64,000 nucleotides of DNA, taken from assembly GCA_951812825.1 (NCBI GenBank), contig OX638324.1, positions 316,977 to 380,976 on the forward strand, written 5' to 3'. Of the stretch, positions 1-7,971 are shown piece by piece. The translations under genes were made by a program, and so were the position numbers. Source of the stretch: an uncultured Dehalococcoidia bacterium. GTDB lineage: Bacteria > Chloroflexota > Dehalococcoidia > Lucifugimonadales > GCA-2712585. The number at the start of each line of letters is the position of its first letter. The stretch's first letter is position 1. The notes below the pieces were generated by a model that had not been told where the DNA came from, made no database searches, and saw only the letters and a list, made by a program, of their open reading frames with translations.

Positions 1-49
1 CCCGCCCGCCGTTGTGACCGCCGACATCCGTTGATATCATCTGACCCTG

Positions 50-742
50 ATGCGCTTCGATTGCGAACTGATAGAGGCACGGTTCATCCGACGGCTGAAC
101 AGGTTCGCCGCCCTCGTGGATATGGACGGCGATGAAGTTATGGTCCACGTGGCCAACACTGGCCGTATGAGGGAGCTATTAACGCCGGGGCGGACCGTGC
201 TCCTACGACCGGCGGCGAAGCCGGAACGCAAGACGGCCTTCGACCTGATGCTGGTGGACTTGGGATTCGCGCTTTGCTCGACGGACTCCCGGTTGCCTCC
301 CCGCCTGGTTGAGCAGGCCTTTCTGGACGGACGGGTGGAACAGTTTGCAGGCTATCAGGAAGCGCGTCGTGAGGTGACGTTCGAGGAGAGCCGGTTCGAC
401 CTGATGCTCTCAAGCGACGAGGGTATCTGCTACGTGGAGACGAAGTCGGTGAATCTCGTGGAAAACCGCGTCGCCCTCTTCCCCGACGCACCGACGGAGC
501 GGGGGCGGAAGCATCTGGGAACGCTGGTCAAGGCCGTCGCCGCAGGACATCGGGCCGCGGCATTCTTTGTGATTCAGCGGCAAGACGCGGATTCCTTCCG
601 TCCACACCCCACGGCGGACCCCGCCTTCGCCGAGGCACTTCGCGACGCCAGAGCTCACGGCGTTGAGGTATACGCCTACAACTGTCGTGTCACCCGCCGT
701 GAAATTGCCATACAGCGCAGTATTCCGGTGATGCTGGAATGA
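50..742 (+). CDS. sfsA: SfsA family DNA/RNA nuclease
   Basis: The 230-residue protein has the full length and layout of SfsA (sugar fermentation stimulation protein), a family with an N-terminal OB-like part and a C-terminal PD-(D/E)xK nuclease fold. Visible signatures are HVANTGRM at residues 33-40, the nuclease aspartate near D117 followed by E130-T-K132, and the FPDAPTERGRKHL block at 144-156. Nuclease activity is family knowledge; the biological role is poorly defined. The ATG of the next gene overlaps its TGA stop in an ATGA junction, so the two are probably co-transcribed and translationally coupled. Confidence 0.93.
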   Translation: MRFDCELIEARFIRRLNRFAALVDMDGDEVMVHVANTGRMRELLTPGRTVLLRPAAKPERKTAFDLMLVDLGFALCSTDSRLPPRLVEQAFLDGRVEQFAGYQEARREVTFEESRFDLMLSSDEGICYVETKSVNLVENRVALFPDAPTERGRKHLGTLVKAVAAGHRAAAFFVIQRQDADSFRPHPTADPAFAEALRDARAHGVEVYAYNCRVTRREIAIQRSIPVMLE

Positions 743-1404
743 ACGCTGAGGATGCAAAGTCCCACCCTCTGGTGCAAGTCTACCGACGGCTCCTCCACAC
801 CTACGGCCCTCAGGGCTGGTGGCCCGGGGGTTCCCCCTTCGAAATCATCGTCGGCGCTATCCTCACCCAAGCAACGGCGTGGACCAACGTGGAGAAGGCA
901 ATCAACAATCTCAAGGCTGAGGAGATTCTCTCTCCCGAAAGTCTGCGGGACATCCCAACCGACGAGCTCGCCCAGCTGATCCGTCCCTCAGGCTACTTCA
1001 ACGTCAAGGCTCACCGCCTCAAGGCCTTCATCCACCATCTCTGGGACGCCCACGACGGCGATCTCAAAAACATGCTGGAATCCGACGGCCCTTCCCTCCG
1101 CCGCGAACTGCTGTCAATAAACGGCATAGGCGAGGAGACGGCAGACGACATTCTACTCTACGCCGCGGGAAAGCCATTCTTTGTCATTGACGCCTACACC
1201 CATCGCATTCTCCAACGGCTAGGCAGTAGCGACGGAGCGAGCATCTACAGCGACTACCAGCATATCTTCCACCAGGCTCTTCCCGCCGACTACCGCCTAT
1301 TCAACGAGTACCACGCCCTACTGGTGCGCCACGGCAAAGACGTCTGCCGTCCTACACCCCAATGCGAGAAGTGCTGTCTGCGGGACATTTGCCGCTACCC
1401 CTAG
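739..1404 (+). CDS. Endonuclease III-like DNA glycosylase (COG2231, HhH-GPD, 4Fe-4S)
   Basis: The 221-residue protein is a helix-hairpin-helix DNA glycosylase for base excision repair. It carries the GAILTQATAWTNVEKA block (39-54), the hairpin GIGEETAD (129-136) and the catalytic aspartate D151 in FVIDAYTHR. Four cysteines (203, 209, 212, 218; spacing 5-2-5) should bind a 4Fe-4S cluster, one residue tighter than the usual 6-2-5. The catalytic lysine of bifunctional endonuclease III is replaced by E133, as expected for the monofunctional MagIII-like/COG2231 branch. It is coupled to sfsA by a 4-bp overlap. The exact substrate base cannot be read from the sequence. Confidence 0.9.
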   Translation: MNAEDAKSHPLVQVYRRLLHTYGPQGWWPGGSPFEIIVGAILTQATAWTNVEKAINNLKAEEILSPESLRDIPTDELAQLIRPSGYFNVKAHRLKAFIHHLWDAHDGDLKNMLESDGPSLRRELLSINGIGEETADDILLYAAGKPFFVIDAYTHRILQRLGSSDGASIYSDYQHIFHQALPADYRLFNEYHALLVRHGKDVCRPTPQCEKCCLRDICRYP

Positions 1405-1405
1405 C

Positions 1406-3715
1406 CTAGTCTGACTGTTTCCAGATCTCTTCCAGCACCTTGCCGGGCGTCATGGGCAGGCTGGTCATACGGACGCCAACGGCGTCGTGGATGGCGTTGG
1501 CTATCGCCGCCATGGGTGGAACGATGGGCACCTCCCCCACGCCACGTACACCAAAGGGGTGACCGGGATTCGGCACCTCCACAATCACCGTGTCAATCAT
1601 CGGAAGATCAAGCGATGTAGGCATCCGGTAGTCCAGGAACGTTGAGTTGGTCATGCGGCCGCCCTCGTCGAAGAAATACTCCTCGTTGAGCGCCCAGCCG
1701 ATGCCCTGCACCACGCCTCCCTGAATCTGACCCTCAACGTAGCCGGGGTGGACCGCTTTGCCCACGTCCTGAACGGCGGTGTAGCGCAGAATCTCCACCT
1801 TGCCCGTCTCCGGGTCTACCTCCACGTCTACGATGTTCGCGGCGAAGGCCCCGCCCACGCCCCGAGGGTCTACCGAGGCGCGGCCTACAATCGGCCCGCC
1901 CGTCCCGTTCAGCATCCCCGCCAACTCCTTGAAGCTGATGCTCAGTTCAGGGTCCTTGGAATGAACGAATGAGCCACCCTTCAGCTCCACGTCGGCGGCG
2001 TTTACGTCCCAGATGGTCGCGGCCCGTTCGATCATCTGCTGCTTGATGTCCTGGGCGGCCTCGTAGCAGGCCCAGCCCGTCTTAAAGGCAACGCTGCTTC
2101 CGCCGGTGCTGGAGGTGTAGCCGATGCTGTCCGTGTCGGCGACCTGTGGATGCACGTCCTCGACGGGGATGGTCAGCACCTCAGCCATGTGCATGGCCGC
2201 TACAACGCGGGTGCCGCCGATGTCAGGCGAACCCTCAACCAGGTTCACCGTACCGTCGGAGTTGACGCTTGCGAATGCCGTCGATGGGCCGGTGTTGTTT
2301 CGCCAGAAGCCGGTGGCTACCCCACGGCCGCGGTTTGAGCCTGACAAGGGCGCCGAGTAGTGGGGATGCTCCTGCGCCGCCTTCAAGGTCTCCAGATAAC
2401 CGATGCGCGGGAAGGCTATGCCGCTAATCTGCCTCGTACCTTCTTCAGCGGCGTTGCGGCGGCGGAACTCCAGTGGGTCCAAGCCCAGCTTTGTGCAGAG
2501 TTCGTCGATGACCGTTTCCGCAGCAAATGCTGCCGCGGGTGCGCCAGGCGCACGGTATGCGGCGGTCTTGGGTTTGTTGACCACAACGTCGTAGGCCTCA
2601 ACCCGTGCGTTGGGAATGTTGTAGGCTCCAAAAATGCACTGGGAAGCGCCGCCGATGGGTGCGCCCGGATACGCGCCGCCCTCGTATACAAGAAGGGCTT
2701 CCGCCGCCGTTATTTTTCCTTCCGGATCAGAGGCCATCTTTACCTTGATATACCCACCGGAGGTAGGGCCGGTGCCTTCGAATACCTCGGCGCGATTCAT
2801 CGTCATCTTTACGGGCTGACCGGACTTCTTCGACAGAACAGCGGCTACGGCTTCCAGGTAGGTGCTCAGCTTGCCGCCGAATCCGCCGCCTATCTCCAGT
2901 GGAATAACCTTGATCTGCGATACGGGGATGTCCAGAACCAGCGCTGTGTTGTCGCGAATTGCGAAGTGGCCCTGGGAGCTGCACCAGATGGTCAATTCCC
3001 CGTCCTTGTTCCACAGGGCCGTCGCGCTGTGAGGCTCAATGTACCCCTGATGCACGGTGGCCGTCCGATACTCCCGCTCCACCGTCACGTGGCCATTGGC
3101 GAACCCCTCCGCGAGGTCGCCCTTCTCCAGCACGAAGTGGTTGGAAACGTTGGACCCCTTCTCATCGTCGTCTGCGGAGAGCAGCCCGCCAGGCTGAATG
3201 CCCGCCAACGAGAAGGTCTCCAGACGTTCGTGCAGCAGCGGCGAGTCTTCCTCCATAGCCTTCACAACGTCCGTCACCTCAGGCAGGACCTCGTATTCTA
3301 CGCGAATCGCCGAAAGCGCTTCCTCCGCCAGGTGGGGACTGTCCGCTGCTACGGCGGCCACAGCGTGACCCTTGTACAGCGCCTTCTCCGCCGCCAGCAC
3401 GTTATTGCTCAGGAACTTGGGGTTCGTCATGGCTCCCTCGCCCAGGTCCGCCGTTTCGCCGGAGGGCTGGGGCAGATCGGCGGCGGTAGCCACGGCCTTG
3501 ACCCCCGGGATGGCCATTGCGGCTGACGTGTCGATGGACTTTATCCAGGCGTGGGCGTGAGGACTGCGCAGCACAGCCCCGTGCAGCAAGCCCGGCAGAT
3601 GCACGTCCGCGCCATATTGCGCCCGCCCCGTTACCTTGTCCGTGCCGTCGTGCCGGATGGGCCGGGTGCCTACTACGTCGTATTTGCCCGTTGCCAGTAC
3701 CACGTTGGATTCCAT
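1406..3715 (-). CDS. Xanthine dehydrogenase/aldehyde oxidase family molybdopterin-binding subunit
   Basis: The 769-residue protein is a full-length large subunit of the molybdenum hydroxylase family (XDH/CoxL-like). The N-terminal a/b hammerhead domain spans about residues 20-140. The molybdopterin domain carries GGGFGGK (276-282), an AYRAPGAP segment near 388, and the GVGE motif whose glutamate (E728) is the family's catalytic base. A GGTGGAG ribosome site precedes the ATG. These enzymes normally work with FAD and 2Fe-2S partners, either fused or encoded next door, but neither lies nearby. It converges almost end to end with the upstream glycosylase gene. The substrate (purine, aldehyde, CO or other) cannot be assigned. 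Confidence 0.9.
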   Translation of the reverse strand: MESNVVLATGKYDVVGTRPIRHDGTDKVTGRAQYGADVHLPGLLHGAVLRSPHAHAWIKSIDTSAAMAIPGVKAVATAADLPQPSGETADLGEGAMTNPKFLSNNVLAAEKALYKGHAVAAVAADSPHLAEEALSAIRVEYEVLPEVTDVVKAMEEDSPLLHERLETFSLAGIQPGGLLSADDDEKGSNVSNHFVLEKGDLAEGFANGHVTVEREYRTATVHQGYIEPHSATALWNKDGELTIWCSSQGHFAIRDNTALVLDIPVSQIKVIPLEIGGGFGGKLSTYLEAVAAVLSKKSGQPVKMTMNRAEVFEGTGPTSGGYIKVKMASDPEGKITAAEALLVYEGGAYPGAPIGGASQCIFGAYNIPNARVEAYDVVVNKPKTAAYRAPGAPAAAFAAETVIDELCTKLGLDPLEFRRRNAAEEGTRQISGIAFPRIGYLETLKAAQEHPHYSAPLSGSNRGRGVATGFWRNNTGPSTAFASVNSDGTVNLVEGSPDIGGTRVVAAMHMAEVLTIPVEDVHPQVADTDSIGYTSSTGGSSVAFKTGWACYEAAQDIKQQMIERAATIWDVNAADVELKGGSFVHSKDPELSISFKELAGMLNGTGGPIVGRASVDPRGVGGAFAANIVDVEVDPETGKVEILRYTAVQDVGKAVHPGYVEGQIQGGVVQGIGWALNEEYFFDEGGRMTNSTFLDYRMPTSLDLPMIDTVIVEVPNPGHPFGVRGVGEVPIVPPMAAIANAIHDAVGVRMTSLPMTPGKVLEEIWKQSD

Positions 3716-3791
3716 GACTCCACCTCCGCTATTGGTGTGCGCCGGTTTTGCAGTTGTTATTGGACTGATTCTATCACAGCGGAATTCCAGC

Positions 3792-4310
3792 CTACTTGTC
3801 GATGCCCCGACGAAGCCCGCGAATGTATCGAATATGCCCCAAGTGTTGACTCAACTCGCAAAGCAGATGACCAAACATCCGCCCGATGGTGTACTCTCCG
3901 CGCCACGGATGGGTCGCTTGGGGTCTCTCCGAAAGCTGTGAAGCCCTCAGCCCGGCCATGTATTCCAGCGTTCGTTCCCGCACCTCCCGTCCGAAAGCCA
4001 GCAGCTCGTCAACCGGCGGCGTCGTGAACGACGCCAATTCCTCCCTCCCGTAGCCCCAACCCGTCCCCGCGCCCACCATCTCCCACTTCCGGTCCCACCC
4101 GTTGCGCTGGAAGACCTCCGGGACTCCCATGGCGAAGTTGCTCAACCAGTGGTCTTCCACCCGGATGTTGTGCCAAAGGTTGAACCCGATGGAGTTCGCC
4201 TCCTCGCTTGGCCGCCAATCTATCTCCTCTGTGGACAGCCCATCCAACGCCGATTCCAGGTCCCGGTCGATCTCCTGCAGTGTTTCTGCCACCAACTGCA
4301 TTACGTCCAT
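3792..4310 (-). CDS. DinB/YfiT-like four-helix protein
   Basis: The 172-residue protein matches the DinB superfamily of four-helix-bundle, often metal-binding enzymes that include bacillithiol and mycothiol transferases. Histidines spaced as in the family are visible: NLWHNIRVEDHW in the first half and LCELSQHLGHI near the C terminus. The start is supported by overlapping GGAGG/AAGGA sequences upstream of the ATG. It is encoded upstream of the molybdenum hydroxylase on the same strand with a 76-bp gap, and divergently from the amidase. No specific function can be given. Confidence 0.8.
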   Translation of the reverse strand: MDVMQLVAETLQEIDRDLESALDGLSTEEIDWRPSEEANSIGFNLWHNIRVEDHWLSNFAMGVPEVFQRNGWDRKWEMVGAGTGWGYGREELASFTTPPVDELLAFGREVRERTLEYMAGLRASQLSERPQATHPWRGEYTIGRMFGHLLCELSQHLGHIRYIRGLRRGIDK

Positions 4311-4413
4311 TATCGTCCTTCCTCCTCACGAGATATCAGTTTGCAACTTTGCATCTTGTGCAAGTTTACCTTTGCACATAAGATTCTTCCAATACGGTAC
4401 CCGGAGGCGCACC

Positions 4414-5817
4414 ATGAATTCACTCGACTTGACCGAAGCTACCATTGCTGGTACAGCCAAACTGCTTCAAGACCAGAAACTCTCTCCGGTCGAGCTTACG
4501 GAAGCGACTCTTGAGCGAATCGAACGCCTTGACCACAAGATTGGCGCGTTCACCACCGTCACCGCGGACGATGCTCTGGAAAAAGCCCGCCAGGCCGAAA
4601 GCGAAATAGCCGCCGGCGACTACAAGGGGCCCCTCCACGGCATCCCCTATACGCTCAAGGACCTGATCGACACCGATGGCATTAGGACCACCTACGGCTA
4701 CAGCAGTCACCAGGACTACGTGCCACGGCGCAGCGCCACGGTGCACCGGCGGCTGGAGGAGGCCGGCGCCGTTCTGATGGGTAAGGTGGATTGCCACTTC
4801 CGACGCAACATTCCGGTGTCGTGCCGGAACCCGTGGGACCTGACTCGCTCCCCCGGTATCTCAAGCTCCGGTTCCGGCGCTTCTATTGCAGCGTCAATGT
4901 GTCTCGCTTCCATTGGCTCCGACACCGGCGGCTCCGTCCGGATTCCGGCGTCCTGGTCGGGCGTGGTGGGACTGCGCGGCACCCTCGGCCTCCTGAGCCG
5001 CCACAACGCCCTCGGCCCTTCCTGGTCCTTCGACCAGCTTGGCCCGCTGGCCAAGAGCGTAAAAGATACGGCCCTTATTTTCAGCGCTGTGGCAGGATTC
5101 GACCCCGATGATCCCATCAGCCTGCGCAGTCCCGTGCCCGACTACGCCGATGGCTTGCACGAAAACATTGCGGGTTTGCGCATCGGCGTTCTGCAAGAGT
5201 TCGTCAGCTCCAATTGTACGGAGGAGGTGGAAGCGGCCATCCGCAACGCCTTGTCGGTGCTGGAAGACTTGGGCGCGACAATTCAGGACGTGGATATCGC
5301 CCATTCGTCGGAGTCCACCCGTGTCCTGACGGTGGTGTCCGAAGCGGAATCCGCCGTCGACTACCGCCAGGTCTTCCCCAAGGAGCGGTTGGACAAAATT
5401 GACGACGACTTGAAAGAATACCTGGCCCGGGGCGACGCCTATACCATGGAGGAGTACCTGGACGCGCAGCGAATGGCGGCTATCCTGCGCCAGGAAGTGG
5501 CCGACGCCTTCGAAAAGGTGGACGTAATTGTCGCGCCTACCTGCCTGACCACCGCAGTCCCCATATCCCAGGAACGACAGCTAATCGAAGTTCGCGGAGT
5601 GCAGGTTAACTATCTGGAACTCCTGCTCAGGGTCACCTCCATAGCCAGCGTCACGGGTCTTCCTGCCCTCTCCGTACCCTGCAGCTTTGACGGAAACGGT
5701 CTGCCCATCGGTATGCAGCTGATGGGACCGGCATTGTCGGAAGAACATCTGCTGGGGCTGGGCCACGCTTACGAACAGGCTACCGAATGGCACAAGGCGC
5801 GGCCTGCCTTGGACTAG
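4414..5817 (+). CDS. Amidase signature family protein
   Basis: Starting at the ATG at 4414, which has a GGAGG site 6 bases upstream, the product is 467 residues, the usual size for amidase signature enzymes. An open frame continues 5' but shows no family sequence. The Ser-cisSer-Lys triad is present: K82 in LKDLID, the cis-serine around 150-152 in ISSSGSG, and nucleophile S174 in GSDTGGSVR. The glycine-rich loop is slightly degenerate compared with the common GGSSGGS. It would hydrolyse a carboxamide; GatA function is unlikely because no GatB/C genes are near. It is related to the amidase at 38469. Confidence 0.9.
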   Translation: MNSLDLTEATIAGTAKLLQDQKLSPVELTEATLERIERLDHKIGAFTTVTADDALEKARQAESEIAAGDYKGPLHGIPYTLKDLIDTDGIRTTYGYSSHQDYVPRRSATVHRRLEEAGAVLMGKVDCHFRRNIPVSCRNPWDLTRSPGISSSGSGASIAASMCLASIGSDTGGSVRIPASWSGVVGLRGTLGLLSRHNALGPSWSFDQLGPLAKSVKDTALIFSAVAGFDPDDPISLRSPVPDYADGLHENIAGLRIGVLQEFVSSNCTEEVEAAIRNALSVLEDLGATIQDVDIAHSSESTRVLTVVSEAESAVDYRQVFPKERLDKIDDDLKEYLARGDAYTMEEYLDAQRMAAILRQEVADAFEKVDVIVAPTCLTTAVPISQERQLIEVRGVQVNYLELLLRVTSIASVTGLPALSVPCSFDGNGLPIGMQLMGPALSEEHLLGLGHAYEQATEWHKARPALD

Positions 5818-5939
5818 CGGCCCGACCACTCCTTCAATCTGGAGTTGCTCTCATTTCTGGAAAACGGTCATGCCTTGCGTTGTATGTGCTTTCAGAAGAC
5901 CAAACGCTGACGCCTTCATCCTCTGAAATCGTACGCTGC

Positions 5940-5971
5940 TTGACTTGAAAAAACCGATAATATAGTATCGG
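5940..5971 (+). promoter_or_regulatory. Candidate promoter with perfect inverted repeat upstream of the solute-binding genes
   Basis: A TTGACT hexamer at 5940-5945 is followed 17 bases later by TAGTAT (5963-5968). The second hexamer overlaps a perfect 6-bp inverted repeat, CCGATA (5954-5959) and TATCGG (5966-5971). The layout suits a repressor or activator site over the -10 region. It lies about 75 bp upstream of the first solute-binding lipoprotein gene. The rest of the 226-bp gap shows nothing else clear. Confidence 0.4.
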
Positions 5972-6044
5972 CGTGAGTTTGGTATTGTGTATTGACCACG
6001 CCTAACTTATCCCCTACGAAATGTTATCGCAGAAGGTGATTACG

Positions 6045-7922
6045 ATGTTGCAACACGTAAAGACCTCCAAGCTAGCTACCCTGGCAGCGGTGGCAGCCTT
6101 CTTGGCGCTAGCCTTGCTGATCATTAGCTGTGGCGACGATGAATCTGAGGCAACGCCCCAGCCGGCGCCCACTGCGGCGCCTGCGGCAACCCCGGCGCCC
6201 ACGCCCGCACCCACTGCAGCGCCTACGCCTACAATGGCTCCCACTGCAGCCCCGCAGCCTACGGCGACGCCCAGGGCAACGCCGCGACCCACTCCCACGC
6301 CCACCGCGACTCCCACACCGACGCCAACGGCAGTAATGATGCCGGAGCCCGTGGAGTCCAGGCTGAAGGTTGCAATCAACGTGCCGCAGTACGGAGAGAA
6401 CCTGGAAGCATCGATCCACAATTCCATCGGCGGATTCCTCCTTCCCAACGCAGAATCGTTGGTGGGCAGCGACCACATAGACGGTGAATTCTATCCCATG
6501 CTGTCGAGTGGCTGGGACCTGAGCAACAACGCCATGACATGGACTATCAATCTTCGCCAGAACGTGCCCTGGCACGGAGGCAACGGCAACTTCTCATCGG
6601 CGGACGTCATCCACTCCCTAGAAAGGGCGGTTAATCCTGAAGTGTCGTCATTCTCCTACATCTCCCGCTTCCCGCAGCTGGACGGAACCCCCGGGAGTAT
6701 TGTCCAGAATATAGAAGCGACTGATGATCACTCTGTGAAGTTCGAAATTGACTTCCCCTACGTGCGCCTTTTCAAAGCCCTGGCAGGAAGCGAGGGGCTG
6801 TTCATGACCAGCAAAACACACTTTGACAATGTCGGAGCCGACGGCTACTCCACGGACCCCGTCGGTACAGGTCCTTACAAGTTTAGAGAATTCAGGTCAG
6901 CAGAATACAGCCTCTGGGAGGCAGTCGACTATGACCACTATCGGGTCAATCCGGATTTCCCGGAACTGCAACTGATTTTTGCCGACGAAGAAGTCACCCG
7001 CTTCGCGATGCTTGAAGCGCGCGAAGCCCACACTACCGTTGTGGGCGAGGAATTGACTCGTCAGGCGGAACAGCAGGGCTTGCAGGTCATCCAAACCACC
7101 CTTCCTGCCTACCACCTGAACATTTTCTTCGGCGGCAACTACATTCCAGGCACTGAGACTGTGGACGGCGATTCCGCCATCGACGAGTCCCTACCCTGGT
7201 ATGGGACGAGCGAAAATGCCATCAAGGTCCGTACTGCCCTCTCTAAGGCCATTGACCGCGACGCTCTCAATGATGCCTTTTACGGTGGACGAGGCGAAAA
7301 GGTCATCACGTCCCTCTTCCACCCGAACCTCGGACCTTGGCGCGACGTATGGTTCAGCCGCTATGAGGACATACACGCCTACGACCCAGAAGGAGCAAAA
7401 CAACTACTGGCCGAAGCAGGATTCCCGGAGGGATTCAGCGGCTACGAGTGGGCAGCATTCGAGATAGACGTTGCCCCTGAGACCAACCTGCTGCCAGAAG
7501 CAGTGCTAGCTGAATGGGCCAAGATTGGCGTCGACCTGAAAATCTTCCAATCCCAGCGCGGCGCCTGGGTAGGAAACCACCGTCAGAAGAACACCAAGGG
7601 CTACGTATACTCCTGGCATTCCACCTGGCAGCCTATCGAGTCCCGATTCGAGATTTACGCCTACAGCAAGGGATTCGCCGCCTGCTGCTCAACCACCGAG
7701 TTCGACAGCCTCTTCGAAGATCTCATTTCCGAACCGGATCTTCGGGTATACGACGAAAAGCTGAGGGTCATTGGTGACACCATCCTGGACACGGTCTTCT
7801 TCCTTCCCCTCTTCTGGGTCTACACGGACATCATCATCAATCCTGACGTTATTGCCGAATACCAGACGGCGGGTATCTGGCAGGCCCACGACTGGGAGTA
7901 CATGAAAGCGGTGAAGAAGTAA
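6045..7922 (+). CDS. ABC transporter substrate-binding lipoprotein (SBP_bac_5, peptide/opine type)
   Basis: The ATG at 6045 is preferred over one 24 bases upstream because it aligns with the start of the tandem paralogue and follows a weak AAGGTG site. The 625-residue product has a signal peptide with lipobox LIISC and lipidated cysteine C29. An Ala/Thr/Pro linker follows at about 35-95, and then a family-5 solute-binding domain with landmarks such as a YGENLEASIHN block and a C-terminal IPLFWVY-like segment (here LPLFWVYTD). It should sit outside the membrane and deliver oligopeptides or other small molecules. No permease or ATPase gene is adjacent. Confidence 0.92.
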   Translation: MLQHVKTSKLATLAAVAAFLALALLIISCGDDESEATPQPAPTAAPAATPAPTPAPTAAPTPTMAPTAAPQPTATPRATPRPTPTPTATPTPTPTAVMMPEPVESRLKVAINVPQYGENLEASIHNSIGGFLLPNAESLVGSDHIDGEFYPMLSSGWDLSNNAMTWTINLRQNVPWHGGNGNFSSADVIHSLERAVNPEVSSFSYISRFPQLDGTPGSIVQNIEATDDHSVKFEIDFPYVRLFKALAGSEGLFMTSKTHFDNVGADGYSTDPVGTGPYKFREFRSAEYSLWEAVDYDHYRVNPDFPELQLIFADEEVTRFAMLEAREAHTTVVGEELTRQAEQQGLQVIQTTLPAYHLNIFFGGNYIPGTETVDGDSAIDESLPWYGTSENAIKVRTALSKAIDRDALNDAFYGGRGEKVITSLFHPNLGPWRDVWFSRYEDIHAYDPEGAKQLLAEAGFPEGFSGYEWAAFEIDVAPETNLLPEAVLAEWAKIGVDLKIFQSQRGAWVGNHRQKNTKGYVYSWHSTWQPIESRFEIYAYSKGFAACCSTTEFDSLFEDLISEPDLRVYDEKLRVIGDTILDTVFFLPLFWVYTDIIINPDVIAEYQTAGIWQAHDWEYMKAVKK

Positions 7923-7971
7923 GAAGCTTCTGGTATCCGAACCCGGTCAGTTCAAGAATGAGGAGAATGAT

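Noticed and set aside
2360..3526. A 388-codon open frame on the plus strand
   Set aside because: Antisense to the molybdenum hydroxylase, with no recognisable domain.
6170..6345. Thr/Pro/Ala tandem repeats as a novel element
   Set aside because: They encode a flexible linker after the lipobox, common in solute-binding lipoproteins of this kind.
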